Assembly (NCBI GenBank): GCA_015487975.1
Contig: WFOS01000003.1
Location: 25,883-89,882 of the forward strand
Direction of reading: 5' to 3'
Origin: Ardenticatena sp.
GTDB lineage: Bacteria; Chloroflexota; Anaerolineae; Ardenticatenales; Ardenticatenaceae
Length of the DNA stretch: 64,000 nt
This document shows positions 1 to 9,052 of the stretch, in pieces (positions within the stretch are counted from its first letter, which is position 1; each line of letters opens with the position of its first letter). The position numbers were made by a program, and so were the translations under genes. The notes under the pieces are model-generated. The model was not told the DNA's origin. It did no database searches and worked only from the letters and a program-made list of their open reading frames with translations.

Positions 1-336
1 CCAGTGTTGACGAAGCGGGGAGAACTGGTTGGGATCGTCAGCGATCGAGACCTGCGCCTGGCTGCTGATTCCCCCTTGCTCCAGGTCATGCCCGAAGACG
101 TTCGGCGCCATTTCGAGGAGCACCGCGTGAGTGAAATCATGCGTACGGTGCTCATCACCATCGAGGCCGATGCGCCGATTGTCGAAGCAGCCAAGTTGAT
201 GCGTGTGGCTCGCGTCGGGGGGCTTCCCGTTGTGGATGAAGACGGTGCGTTGGTCGGCATTCTCACACGATCAGACCTCATCGACCATTTGATTCGTCTG
301 CTTGAACCGGTGGCATCAGACGAAGGGGAAACATAG
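1..336 (+). CDS. CBS-domain protein, 3' part only
   Basis: The reading frame is already open at the first base of the window, so the true start lies outside. About 111 residues are visible. They hold the end of a first CBS motif (VGIVSDRDLRL) and a complete second one (VGGLPVVDEDGALVGILTRSDLI), the usual tandem Bateman module that binds adenine nucleotides and regulates a partner or acts as an energy sensor. No catalytic or membrane domain follows the pair. A second CBS protein starts 36 bases downstream, so the two are likely one transcription unit. Confidence 0.85.
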   Translation, partial: PVLTKRGELVGIVSDRDLRLAADSPLLQVMPEDVRRHFEEHRVSEIMRTVLITIEADAPIVEAAKLMRVARVGGLPVVDEDGALVGILTRSDLIDHLIRLLEPVASDEGET

Positions 337-371
337 GGCAATGAAGCCCTATCAAGCAAAGGAGGCTTGCC

Positions 372-827
372 ATGACTGTGCGAAATGTGTTGTCGACCAA
401 AGGGTTTGGTGTCGTAACCGTTCACCCCGATACTAGCGTGCTCGATGCTGTGCGAACGCTCGCTGAGCATAACATTGGTGCCGTCGTTGTGGTGGATGAA
501 CGTGAGCATGTCGTTGGAATTTTCACAGAGCGTGATCTTGTGCGCCAGTGTGCCGCACGTGGCGCAGAAGCATTGCAGTTGCCGGTGCGTGAGGCAATGA
601 CCCCCGACCCCGTTACTGCGCTGCCGCAAGATGATTTGCGCATCATTGCGCATCTGATGGTCGAGCGCCATTTCCGCCATATTCCAGTGGTCGAAGATGA
701 TCATCTCATTGGTATTCTCTCGATTCGTGATGTGTTACAAGCCCAACGTGATCAGTATTTGGGTGAATTGGATACGCTCCAACGTCGCTTGATGGAGCGT
801 TTCGAATGGCGTCGTCGTGATTCGTAA
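372..827 (+). CDS. Tandem CBS-domain protein (Bateman module)
   Basis: A 151-residue stand-alone protein with two CBS domains at about residues 10-65 and 75-130. Visible motifs are NIGAVVVVDEREHVVGIFTE and FRHIPVVEDDHLIGILSIRD. The C-terminal tail (about residues 130-151) is charged and probably helical. An AAGGAGG ribosome binding site lies 7 bases before the ATG. Such small CBS proteins bind AMP/ATP or S-adenosyl compounds and usually act as sensors; the ligand cannot be read from sequence. It follows another CBS protein and is 30 bases ahead of an FAD/NADPH reductase, which suggests shared transcription and perhaps redox or energy control. Confidence 0.9.
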   Translation: MTVRNVLSTKGFGVVTVHPDTSVLDAVRTLAEHNIGAVVVVDEREHVVGIFTERDLVRQCAARGAEALQLPVREAMTPDPVTALPQDDLRIIAHLMVERHFRHIPVVEDDHLIGILSIRDVLQAQRDQYLGELDTLQRRLMERFEWRRRDS

Positions 828-857
828 CCCGATGATATGTGCACCAACGGAGGAGAC

Positions 858-2264
858 ATGATGAGTACTCGACAGATTCGCGTGGCCATTATCGGTTCCG
901 GTCCATCTGCCTTTTACGCGGCAGGACACTTGCTTTTGCAGAGTGAGCCGGAAGTGTGGGTTGACATGTACGAGCATCTCCCCACTCCTTTTGGGTTGGT
1001 GCGCTATGGTGTGGCGCCCGACCACCAGAAAATCAAAAATGTTACCAGAGTGTTCAGCAAAACCGCACAACATCCCCGCTTCCGCTTTTTCGGCAATGTC
1101 ACATACGGAAAAGAGATGACATTGGCCGACTTGAAACGCTTCTACCACGCCATCGTTTTTGCCACAGGGGCTTCGGTAGATCGCAAGATGGGGATTCCTG
1201 GTGAAGACTTGCCGCGCAGTTATGCTGCGACTGAGTTTGTTGCATGGTACAATGGCCACCCTGACTACGCGCATCTCTCGTTCGACCTGGAACAGGAACG
1301 TATTGCTGTTGTGGGGGTGGGGAATGTGGCGGTGGACGTAAGCCGCATTTTGCTCAAAGACCCCGATGAGCTGGCCAAAACCGATATTGCGGATTATGCC
1401 CTCGAAGCCCTGCGCAAAAGCAAAGTGCGCGAAGTCTATCTGCTGGGGCGCCGTGGACCAGCGCAGGCCAAATTCACCTACCCCGAGATTCGTGAACTCA
1501 CGTCGTTGCCCAATATCGATGTGATTGTACCACCCGAGGAAGCCGAACTCGACCCGCTGAGCCGCAAACAGCTGGAAGAAAATCCCGACAAGGATGTCGA
1601 AGCGAAGGTGGAATTGATCCAGCAATTGGCGCAGAAGTCGCCCGAGGGGAAGCCTCGCCGCCTGGTTTTGCGTTTCCTGGTTTCGCCCACGGAACTGCTA
1701 GGGAATGAAGGAAGAGGCGTGCAGACGGTGAAACTCGTGCATAACGAACTCTACGCCACTGATGCCGGTACGCTGCGCCCGCGCCCAACCGACCGCTACG
1801 AGGATTTGCCCGCCACGGAAGTCTACCGGGCGATTGGTTATCGGGGTGTGCCATTGCCGGATGTGCCGTTCCATGAGCGGTGGGGCGTCATTCTCAATGC
1901 CGACGGACGAGTGCTCGACCCGAAAACCAATCAGCCGCTCTACGGTCTCTATTGCACGGGTTGGATCAAGCGTGGTGCGCAGGGGGTGATTGGTACCAAT
2001 AAGCCTGATGCCGTGGCCACCAGTGAACATCTCATCGAGGATGCCCGCGCTGGGCGCCTGCCTCTCCCCGAAACGACCGACCCCACGGTGATCGAGCAGT
2101 TCGTGCGCGAACGCCAACCCAACGTTGTCTCGTGGGAAGATTGGTTGATTCTGGACCGCCTGGAAGTGGAGCGGGGGAAAGCTCAAGGACGCCCGCGTGT
2201 AAAGTTCACCAGTGTGGAAGAAATGCTCGAAGCCATTCGTCGGGAGAAGATGGCAGCAGGGTAG
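858..2264 (+). CDS. FAD-dependent NADPH:ferredoxin (adrenodoxin-type) reductase
   Basis: A 468-residue flavoprotein of the FprA/adrenodoxin reductase family, which moves electrons between NADPH and a ferredoxin. The N-terminal FAD-binding motif is VAIIGSGPSAFYAAGHLL, the NADP-binding motif is VAVVGVGNVAVDVSRILL (near residue 155), and the family C-terminal motif YCTGWIKRGAQGVIGTNKP is intact. Length matches FprA (about 455). The frame is open seven codons further upstream, but a GGAGGA ribosome binding site at 849-854 places the start at the ATG at 858 (or the adjacent ATG at 861). No ferredoxin gene is in the window. Confidence 0.9.
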   Translation: MMSTRQIRVAIIGSGPSAFYAAGHLLLQSEPEVWVDMYEHLPTPFGLVRYGVAPDHQKIKNVTRVFSKTAQHPRFRFFGNVTYGKEMTLADLKRFYHAIVFATGASVDRKMGIPGEDLPRSYAATEFVAWYNGHPDYAHLSFDLEQERIAVVGVGNVAVDVSRILLKDPDELAKTDIADYALEALRKSKVREVYLLGRRGPAQAKFTYPEIRELTSLPNIDVIVPPEEAELDPLSRKQLEENPDKDVEAKVELIQQLAQKSPEGKPRRLVLRFLVSPTELLGNEGRGVQTVKLVHNELYATDAGTLRPRPTDRYEDLPATEVYRAIGYRGVPLPDVPFHERWGVILNADGRVLDPKTNQPLYGLYCTGWIKRGAQGVIGTNKPDAVATSEHLIEDARAGRLPLPETTDPTVIEQFVRERQPNVVSWEDWLILDRLEVERGKAQGRPRVKFTSVEEMLEAIRREKMAAG

Positions 2265-2290
2265 ACCTGCCGAGGAGTGTGACAACGACA

Positions 2291-2315
2291 ATGGGGCGGT
2301 GTGCAACCGCCCCGT
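2291..2315. terminator. Hairpin between convergent genes
   Basis: GGGGCGGT pairs with ACCGCCCC around a five-base loop, lying between the convergent reductase and acyl-CoA ligase genes. No clear T-tract follows on either strand, so termination by this hairpin alone is uncertain. Confidence 0.4.
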
Positions 2316-2331
2316 CGTATGTTGGAAAGGG

Positions 2332-3888
2332 TTATGCGCGGCGTGCGCGTTCTTGTTCGACGAGCACGCGCCGCAAAATCTTCCCCGATGCCGACTTCGG
2401 AATGCTCTCCACGAATTCGACTTCGCGCACTTTCTTGTACGGCGCTACATGTTCCGCCACATAGGCCATCAATTCGTTGGCATCGACGTCCGCTTTTTTC
2501 ACCACGAAGGCTTTGGGAATTTCCCCGGCTTCCTCATCTGGCACGGGAATGACAGCCGCATCAGCCACTGCCGGGTGTGAAAGCAACACGGCTTCGAGTT
2601 CGGCAGGTGCAACCTGATACCCCTTGTATTTGATGAGCTCTTTGACGCGGTCGACGATGTAGAAGTAGCCATCTTCGTCGGCATAGCCCACATCGCCTGT
2701 GTGAAGCCAGCCGTCAGCGTCCACGGTGGCGGCGGTCGCGTCCGGTCGATTGAGATACCCCTTCATCACCTGCGGACCACGGATCCAGATTTCGCCACGC
2801 TCGCCAACACCAACATCTTGCCCGGTAGCCGGGTCCACGATACGCGCTTCGGTGTTGGGCACGAGCACACCCACCGCAGCCGGTTTGATGCGATCGTCCG
2901 GCGTGATGTGGGTCGCTGGGCTCGCTTCGGTCATTCCGTAGGCTTGCTTGACTTTGCACCCCAGGCGTTCACTCACCGCAACGGCCAGGTCTTCGCCTAG
3001 CGGCGCAGCCCCACTCATAATCATGCGCAACGCCGAAAGGTCGTATTGATCGACAATCGGGTGTTTTGCCAGCGCCAGAACCACAGGCGGAACCAGGTGC
3101 GCACGGGTGACGCCATGTTTCTGCATCAGTTCGAGAAATTGCACGAGATCGAACCGTGGCATCGAGACGACGGTCGCGCCATTGTTGAGTGCACTATTCA
3201 GAATGACGATCATGCCATAGATGTGGAAGAAGGGCAGAATACCAATCAAGACATCATCTGGGGTGAGTGGTTCCAGTGGCGCAATCTGGCTGATGTTGGC
3301 AACGAGGTTGTAATGCGTCAACATGACGCCTTTGGGCAATCCCGTCGTCCCGCTGGAATAGGGCAGCACGGCCACATCTTCGCGCGGGTCGATTTCTACT
3401 GTTGGCGCAGGCCCCTCGCTTTGCAGAAGCGCTGCAAAGGGGGTTGCGCCTTCGGCTTCACCAAACACGAAGATTTCGCGTACGTTGCTCTGTTGGGCAG
3501 CAGCAAGGGCGGTTTCCAACAGTTGAGGAATGGTGATGAGGAATGTGGCACCAGCATCGTTCAACTGGTGCGTCAGCTCTTCGACGGTGTAGAGCGGGTT
3601 GGCTGTGGTCACTGTTCCTCCAGCCCGCAAGGTGCCGTGAAACGCAATCGCATACTCGGGTAGGTTGGGGCTGTAAATGGCGAGAACGTCCCCTTTGCGC
3701 ATGCCACGTTCGGCCAGCCCGGCTGCAACACGTTCGACGGCCTGCACCAACTGGTTGTAGGTGATGGTGCGCCCTGAGGGGCCATCGATGAGGGCGGGTT
3801 TGTCGCCAAAACGTGCGGCATCGCCCAACACAAAATCAGTGAGTGGAACAACGGGGATAGTGACATCTGGCAGAGGACTGCGGAACAT
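2332..3888 (-). CDS. Acyl-CoA synthetase / 4-coumarate-CoA ligase-like (AMP-binding family)
   Basis: A 518-residue adenylate-forming ligase that would activate a carboxylic acid to its acyl-AMP and then acyl-CoA. Core motifs are present: the AMP-binding loop SSGTTGLPKGVMLTH, YGMTEASPATH, the hinge region GDVGYADEDGYFYIVDRVKE, and the catalytic lysine motif PKSASGKILRR near the C-terminus. Order and length match 4CL-like and medium/long-chain fatty acid ligases; substrate cannot be assigned. The frame extends 25 codons upstream, but an AAGGAGG site directly before the ATG at 3888 decides the start. It lies 84 bases downstream of the DhaM fusion on the same strand, so it may be the last gene of the glycerol cluster or independently expressed. 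Confidence 0.88.
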   Translation of the reverse strand: MFRSPLPDVTIPVVPLTDFVLGDAARFGDKPALIDGPSGRTITYNQLVQAVERVAAGLAERGMRKGDVLAIYSPNLPEYAIAFHGTLRAGGTVTTANPLYTVEELTHQLNDAGATFLITIPQLLETALAAAQQSNVREIFVFGEAEGATPFAALLQSEGPAPTVEIDPREDVAVLPYSSGTTGLPKGVMLTHYNLVANISQIAPLEPLTPDDVLIGILPFFHIYGMIVILNSALNNGATVVSMPRFDLVQFLELMQKHGVTRAHLVPPVVLALAKHPIVDQYDLSALRMIMSGAAPLGEDLAVAVSERLGCKVKQAYGMTEASPATHITPDDRIKPAAVGVLVPNTEARIVDPATGQDVGVGERGEIWIRGPQVMKGYLNRPDATAATVDADGWLHTGDVGYADEDGYFYIVDRVKELIKYKGYQVAPAELEAVLLSHPAVADAAVIPVPDEEAGEIPKAFVVKKADVDANELMAYVAEHVAPYKKVREVEFVESIPKSASGKILRRVLVEQERARRA

Positions 3889-3972
3889 GAAACAAGCCTC
3901 CTTGCTTGGTTGATGTGGGCAGGTGGTATTGTACGATAGGCCAGGCGATGCGACAAGGCTCAATAGGCATGT

Positions 3973-6480
3973 TTATGTGTCGCCGATTTGTTCGATGAGC
4001 CAGCGGCGCACGGCTCTGCCATCTTCCAGTGTGAGGGCGTGTGCGGCCAGATCTTCGGCTTCGGCAAGGGAGATGCGCCCCAGTATGTGCTTGACACGCG
4101 GAATAGCGGTGGGGTTCATGCTCAGTTCGCGTATGCCCAACCCCACCAATAGGACCGCGCCCAGCGGGTCGCCTGCTAGCTCACCACAGACACCCACCCA
4201 CACACGCTGTTGATGCGCGGCGTTCGAGGTGTGCGCAATGGCGCGGAGCACGGCCGGGTGGAAGGGGTCTGCCAGTGGGGCAACCTGCGGATTGGTGCGG
4301 TCGGCAGCGAACAGGTATTGCGTCAGGTCGTTGGTGCCGATGCTGAAAAAGTCCACCAATGCCGCCAGATGGTCTGCCATCCAGACCGCCGATGGTGTTT
4401 CCACCATGATACCCACCTTTGGCGTCCCCACGGCGTGCCCGGCGGCTTGGGCCTCATGGCGTGCTTCGTCTAGGAGTGCGAGTGCCTGGCGGAGTTCGTC
4501 AGGTGTGCTCACCATGGGGAACATCAGGTGAACAGGATGTGTGGCAGCGACACGTACAATCGCCCGTACTTGTGTTTTGAAGATGTCAGGATGTGCCAGC
4601 GAAAAGCGTATTCCGCGTTGCCCCAGGAATGGGTTGGCTTCGCGGGGGATGGGCACGAATGGCAACGGTTTGTCGCCCCCCACGTCCAGCGTGCGAATGA
4701 TGATAGGGCGGCCTTGTAGCGCTTCGGCAATGGCGCGGTATGCCTCGATTTGTTCCTCTTCGGTTGGCGCTTCGCGTCGTCCCATGAAGAGCAGTTCGGT
4801 ACGCAATAACCCCACGCCTTCAGCCCCAAACCGCAGGGCGCTTTCGGCATCGGCGAGGCGGCGCACGTTGGCGGCAACTTCGATGCGCACGCCATCGCGG
4901 GTGGCACCTTGCCGTTGTGCGGCGCGACGGGCTTCGGCTTCAGCGGCAAGCCAGGCGGTGCGACGGGTTTCGAGTGCATGTCGAGTCTCAGGGTCGGGGT
5001 CGATCCAGACCATGCCGCGCTCACCATCCAGCGCCAGGTGTGTCCCTTCGGGAATGTCCAGAATGGAAGCGCCAACACCAGCAACAGCCGGAATGCCCAG
5101 GCTGCGAATGAGAATTGCTGCGTGCGCGGTTGCCCCGCCAAGTGCCAGGCAAACACCCTGCACTTGTTCCGAGGAGAGCCGCGCCACATCCGAAGGGAGC
5201 AGGTCGGCGGCGACGAGGATGCTGCCCGCGGGGATGTCGGTATGCAGGGAACGGTTCGTCAGGTGGGCGAGCACCTGTGCCCCCACGTCTTCCACATCGG
5301 CGCGGCGGGCTTGCAGATAGGGTGTTTCCAGCGTGGCATATTGCGCCGAAACTTCACGCACGGCACGGTGCCAGGCGTATTCGGCAGTGCGTTGTTCGTT
5401 GAAAATGAGATGGCGCGCACGTTCGAGCAGAGCAGGGTCGTCGAGAAAGAGTTTGTGTGCTTCGAAAATGGATGTTTCTTCGATGTCGGCGTGCAGCGCC
5501 GTTTGGGCTTCGAGTTCGTCGAGGTCTGTGCGGGTCGCGGCAATCGCCTGTTGCAAGCGTGCCCATTCCATGTCGGGCGCATCGGCTGGCACGGGTGGGG
5601 GGGTAGGCGGAAGAGGGGCGCGCTGAAAATGCACCACTGGCCCGATAGCAATCCCCGGTGAAACGGGAATGCCGCGCAGCACGGAACCGCTTTCGCTGGT
5701 CACGGGCGCCTCTTCCGTGGTGGGGGCTGCTCTTGGTGGCGTGGTTGGTTCATCGAAGGCGCGTTCCACCAGGTCGCGCACGGCGGCAAGCGCGGCTTGG
5801 GCGTCTGCCCCTGTGGCACGAATGCCGATTTCGTCTCCCTGGCGCACGTCAAGCAGGGCAAGCTGGTTGATGCTCTTCGCGCTGACAGGACCTTTTTGGC
5901 GGGTGATGTTGCGCACTTGCACGTCGGCGTCGAACGAGGCGACTGTGGCAACCAGCCGCGCGGCAGGGCGGGCATGCAGCCCTGCCTGATTGCGTACCAC
6001 CAGGCGTACTTCATCGGCAGTTGGCGTGGCCAGAGGGTCTGGTGTGGGCGTGGGGGCGTGTTCACCAAGATGGGTTTGCTTGGCAAGCAGCGCCTGACGC
6101 GCTTCTTCGACAACGCGATGCAGTGGAGCGCCAGTCGATGCCGTCGCAACAGCGGCCAGCGTCCCTTCGACCAACGGTGCGGCAACCAACCGCACACGGG
6201 CTCGTTCTTCTTCACTGAGAAAATCAAGCGCACTTTCGGCACTGAGAATCGCGCTCCCCAGGTCCATGAGTACCACCACGCCATCTGGCGACCAGACGGT
6301 GCGGATGGCGTGCAAAATGGCTTCGGGGTTCGTGCCGATGGGGTGGCGCGGGTCGCCAGTACCGGCGGCGATGGCCATCGGCACCGGTGTCTGGCTCATT
6401 TGTTGTGCCAGCTCGCGCACGCCTTCAGCGAGTTTGGGGCTGTGTGAAACAATGACGATCCCAACCATCACGTGGCTCAC
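3973..6480 (-). CDS. dhaM: DhaM-HPr-enzyme I fusion (PEP:dihydroxyacetone phosphotransferase)
   Basis: An 835-residue three-part phosphotransferase. Residues 1-135 are a DhaM (EIIA-Man fold) domain with phosphohistidine at about H13 (IVIVSHS). Residues 157-240 are HPr with H169 (NQAGLHARPA). Residues 265-833 are a full-length enzyme I with its phosphohistidine H453 (GGATAHAAILIRS) and the PEP-domain cysteine C765 (VGVCGELAGDP). All four phosphotransfer or catalytic residues are therefore present. E. coli DhaM carries only a truncated EI part; here EI is complete, so the protein can in principle take phosphate from PEP itself and pass it to DhaL-bound nucleotide. Start: GTG at 6480 overlaps the glpC stop (GTGA); the ATG at 6468 gives a more typical DhaM N-terminus and is an alternative. 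Confidence 0.93.
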   Translation of the reverse strand: MSHVMVGIVIVSHSPKLAEGVRELAQQMSQTPVPMAIAAGTGDPRHPIGTNPEAILHAIRTVWSPDGVVVLMDLGSAILSAESALDFLSEEERARVRLVAAPLVEGTLAAVATASTGAPLHRVVEEARQALLAKQTHLGEHAPTPTPDPLATPTADEVRLVVRNQAGLHARPAARLVATVASFDADVQVRNITRQKGPVSAKSINQLALLDVRQGDEIGIRATGADAQAALAAVRDLVERAFDEPTTPPRAAPTTEEAPVTSESGSVLRGIPVSPGIAIGPVVHFQRAPLPPTPPPVPADAPDMEWARLQQAIAATRTDLDELEAQTALHADIEETSIFEAHKLFLDDPALLERARHLIFNEQRTAEYAWHRAVREVSAQYATLETPYLQARRADVEDVGAQVLAHLTNRSLHTDIPAGSILVAADLLPSDVARLSSEQVQGVCLALGGATAHAAILIRSLGIPAVAGVGASILDIPEGTHLALDGERGMVWIDPDPETRHALETRRTAWLAAEAEARRAAQRQGATRDGVRIEVAANVRRLADAESALRFGAEGVGLLRTELLFMGRREAPTEEEQIEAYRAIAEALQGRPIIIRTLDVGGDKPLPFVPIPREANPFLGQRGIRFSLAHPDIFKTQVRAIVRVAATHPVHLMFPMVSTPDELRQALALLDEARHEAQAAGHAVGTPKVGIMVETPSAVWMADHLAALVDFFSIGTNDLTQYLFAADRTNPQVAPLADPFHPAVLRAIAHTSNAAHQQRVWVGVCGELAGDPLGAVLLVGLGIRELSMNPTAIPRVKHILGRISLAEAEDLAAHALTLEDGRAVRRWLIEQIGDT

Positions 6481-7724
6481 AAGGTTTGTTGCTGTAAAAC
6501 GCCCTCTGGTTCATAGCCGTAGGCCAGCGCCAGCAATTCCATGGGGTGAACGGATGGTACGCCGCTCCCGTGTGTGATTTGCCAGCGGCATGTTTCGCTG
6601 TCGCAAATGGCAATAGGTCCCCCAGTGGCACGCACCAGGTCGAACAAGGGTTGCCCCACTTGCATGGCAATCTCGTATTTTTCGGCCTTGAAGCCATATG
6701 TGCCGGCAATGCCGCAACAGGCGGCATGGCTTTCCACGATGTCCAGCCCGGGAATGAGCCGTAGCAGTTCCAGCGATGGACGCCCAACGCGATGGGCGCG
6801 GTACTGGCAAGGCGGGTGATAGACGGCGCGCAGATCGATGGAGCGAAACTCGGTGTTGAGTTCGCCGCGCGTATGCAGGTTCAGCAGAAACTCGCTCAGA
6901 TCGAATGTCCGTTCGGCGACAAGGCGGCTTTCTTCGTCGAACGCATCCAATAGTTCGGGTGCTTCTTCTTTGAGTGTGAGCGTGCAGCTGGTGGATGTGC
7001 CCACAATGGGAATGCCCTGGCGGGCGTATTCGACGAGCGAGTTGACATTGCGGCGGTGGTAGTTGCGTGCGGCGTCGAATTCACCATTGGAAAGCAGTGG
7101 CAGGCCACAGCAATGTTGCGGCGGGATGATGACGTCGAAGCCGTTGGCTTCCAGCACGCGCACGGCGGCACGCCCCACACGTGGTTCGTAATACTCGGTC
7201 GAACACCCGTGGAAGTAAACGACTTTGCCTTTGGGGGCATTGGCAGGCTGATGAGCACGATACCATGCGGTGAACCGTTCGCGGCTGAACGTGGGCAGCG
7301 GGGCGTGGCGGGCAATGCCCAACGTCATTTCGGCGGCGAGCCGCCCCAGCGGGTTTTGCAGCAGGGCGTTCGCCAGCGGGGCGATGGGGTGTCCCACTTT
7401 GCCCAGCAATTCCGAGCGTGCCAGCAGGTTGTTGCGCAGTCGTGTGCGCCAGCCGAACGCGCCTTTGCGCACCATTTCGGCGCGTGCGCGAGCGTTGATT
7501 TCGGCGATGCGTACCCCCGTGGGGCAGACCATGTTGCAGACACGGCAGCCGCTGCAATAGTCCACCGACCAATCGGTCAGTGGTTGGTTGGGTTGGCGGA
7601 ACCGGGCGGCCTGTGGTCCTTCATACTTGGGGCCGGGGAATTTGTCGGTGACCGCTGCAACCGGGCATTCGGTGACGCAGATGTTGCATTTGATGCAGTT
7701 GTCGAGTGTCTGTTCGACGAACAT
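6477..7724 (-). CDS. glpC: Anaerobic glycerol-3-phosphate dehydrogenase subunit C
   Basis: A 415-residue iron-sulfur protein of the GlpC type that links GlpAB to the membrane quinone pool. Two [4Fe-4S] ferredoxin motifs lie near the N-terminus (CIKCNICVTECP and CSGCRVCNMVCP) and two CCG domains follow (CCGLPLLSNG and ACCGIAGTYG). Length and order match E. coli GlpC (396 residues). The start at 7724 follows the glpB stop by 7 bases and gives the family N-terminus; the longer frame upstream runs over glpB and is not coding. It overlaps the DhaM fusion by 4 bases, indicating translational coupling. Confidence 0.93.
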   Translation of the reverse strand: MFVEQTLDNCIKCNICVTECPVAAVTDKFPGPKYEGPQAARFRQPNQPLTDWSVDYCSGCRVCNMVCPTGVRIAEINARARAEMVRKGAFGWRTRLRNNLLARSELLGKVGHPIAPLANALLQNPLGRLAAEMTLGIARHAPLPTFSRERFTAWYRAHQPANAPKGKVVYFHGCSTEYYEPRVGRAAVRVLEANGFDVIIPPQHCCGLPLLSNGEFDAARNYHRRNVNSLVEYARQGIPIVGTSTSCTLTLKEEAPELLDAFDEESRLVAERTFDLSEFLLNLHTRGELNTEFRSIDLRAVYHPPCQYRAHRVGRPSLELLRLIPGLDIVESHAACCGIAGTYGFKAEKYEIAMQVGQPLFDLVRATGGPIAICDSETCRWQITHGSGVPSVHPMELLALAYGYEPEGVLQQQTL

Positions 7725-7731
7725 GGCAGCC

Positions 7732-9027
7732 TCAAGCAGATGTCGAGTGGTTGGTGGTTGGAAGGGCATCTTGCACGGCGAAACCGGTGGCAATGGCGAT
7801 GCCTTCGAACGATCGTTCGCGCAATGGTTCGCAGCCGTCGAGTGTGGTGCCGATGACGTGGACGTTGGTATAGCGCGGTGTCTCGCCATCAAGCGGGCGG
7901 AATGAGCTGTTCACACGGATACCGGCGCGGAAGATGGGATGCCCGCGTTCGTCGAGCACATCGCGATACAGCCATGCCATGCGGTCGGTGGGGGCATTGA
8001 CGGGCAAGCCAAAGACGACTTCGCGCACCTCGCCGGTGTAGGTAGTGGTGATGCCCCCGCCCAGAATGCCCCCGGTGGCAAGCACGAACGTGTCGGCGTG
8101 GTGGGGAACACGCCGTGCCGCGGCTTCCGTCCAGATGGTGGTGACGCGGTCCCCCTTGGTGTCGGCGGCAACCACCTGCATGCCGGTGCGAATGTCCCCC
8201 CCGGCGCGTTCGATAGCGCGTGTGAGGATGCGGTGCAGGCGCATCCCCGGCACTGAAGGGGGCACAGTTGGAATCTCGAAGATGGGGCGGTCGAAGGCTT
8301 TTTCCAATTCGGCTTTGATGGCGAGCGCGTTGTCGAATCCGAGCACGGCAGGTATGCCGACGCGCTCAGCTTTGCCGAGTTTGGGTTTGACGGCAGCAAT
8401 GAATTCGGCGCGGAAGGTGGCTTGCTCGAAGAGCCGTGCCAGCACCAGCGTGTTGATGGCTTTCTGGCGGCGCAAAGTGGGGGTCTCCACTAGTGTGCCC
8501 CGTGCCAGATGGCCTTGCTTGATGAGATTGGCGGCAATCAGTTCGGGGTAAAAATCGTTCAGCCGCTCGAAGCCGACGATGAGCATGGGTTCGCGGTCGT
8601 GGCGGCTGAGGTCGCCGGCCATCATGGTTTCGGGTGCCAGGCAGGTGGGGCGAAAGGCCCCCACGGCCGAGGGCAGCAGCCACTGGCTATCGAGTGAACC
8701 GTGCAGGGGATAGCCAGCATCGTGGCAGAGCGTCGCAAATGCGTCGAGGGCGGCTTCCAAGCGTTCGATACCCACGAGTGCGTAGGGATGCTCGGGCATG
8801 TTGGCGATGAGGGTGGCAAGCGTCTCGCGCGGCAGGCTCACGGGGGGCGTGTTGCCGATGGGGAAGTACCCCAGCACGTCGATGCAGCCGCTATGCCAGT
8901 GGGTTGCGCCCCAGCCTTTGGTGATGAGACGCACACGATGCCCACGTGCCGCCAGTTGCCAGGCGGCAGTGAGGCCACTCAATCCTGCTCCGATGACGAT
9001 GACGTCGGGATAGGTGTTCATACGCAT
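7732..9027 (-). CDS. glpB: Anaerobic glycerol-3-phosphate dehydrogenase subunit B
   Basis: A roughly 431-residue FAD/NAD(P)-binding protein starting with the dinucleotide-binding motif VIVIGAGLSGLTAAWQLAARG, and ending with a family-like segment containing GILGGGITT and the C-terminal FEGIAIATGFAVQ. It is the flavoprotein partner of GlpA, here lying between glpA and glpC as in E. coli glpABC. An AGGA site seven bases upstream favours ATG 9027; ATG 9021 is possible. The frame is open back to 9060, overlapping the glpA stop, but no ribosome site supports that start. Confidence 0.9.
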   Translation of the reverse strand: MRMNTYPDVIVIGAGLSGLTAAWQLAARGHRVRLITKGWGATHWHSGCIDVLGYFPIGNTPPVSLPRETLATLIANMPEHPYALVGIERLEAALDAFATLCHDAGYPLHGSLDSQWLLPSAVGAFRPTCLAPETMMAGDLSRHDREPMLIVGFERLNDFYPELIAANLIKQGHLARGTLVETPTLRRQKAINTLVLARLFEQATFRAEFIAAVKPKLGKAERVGIPAVLGFDNALAIKAELEKAFDRPIFEIPTVPPSVPGMRLHRILTRAIERAGGDIRTGMQVVAADTKGDRVTTIWTEAAARRVPHHADTFVLATGGILGGGITTTYTGEVREVVFGLPVNAPTDRMAWLYRDVLDERGHPIFRAGIRVNSSFRPLDGETPRYTNVHVIGTTLDGCEPLRERSFEGIAIATGFAVQDALPTTNHSTSA

Positions 9028-9052
9028 TCGTGCATCCTGGTTGCTTGAACGT

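Noticed and set aside
735..1625. Long minus-strand frame (296 codons) over the reductase gene
   Set aside because: Antisense to a well-supported reductase, with no family motif and no ribosome site. Codon bias makes such shadows common here.
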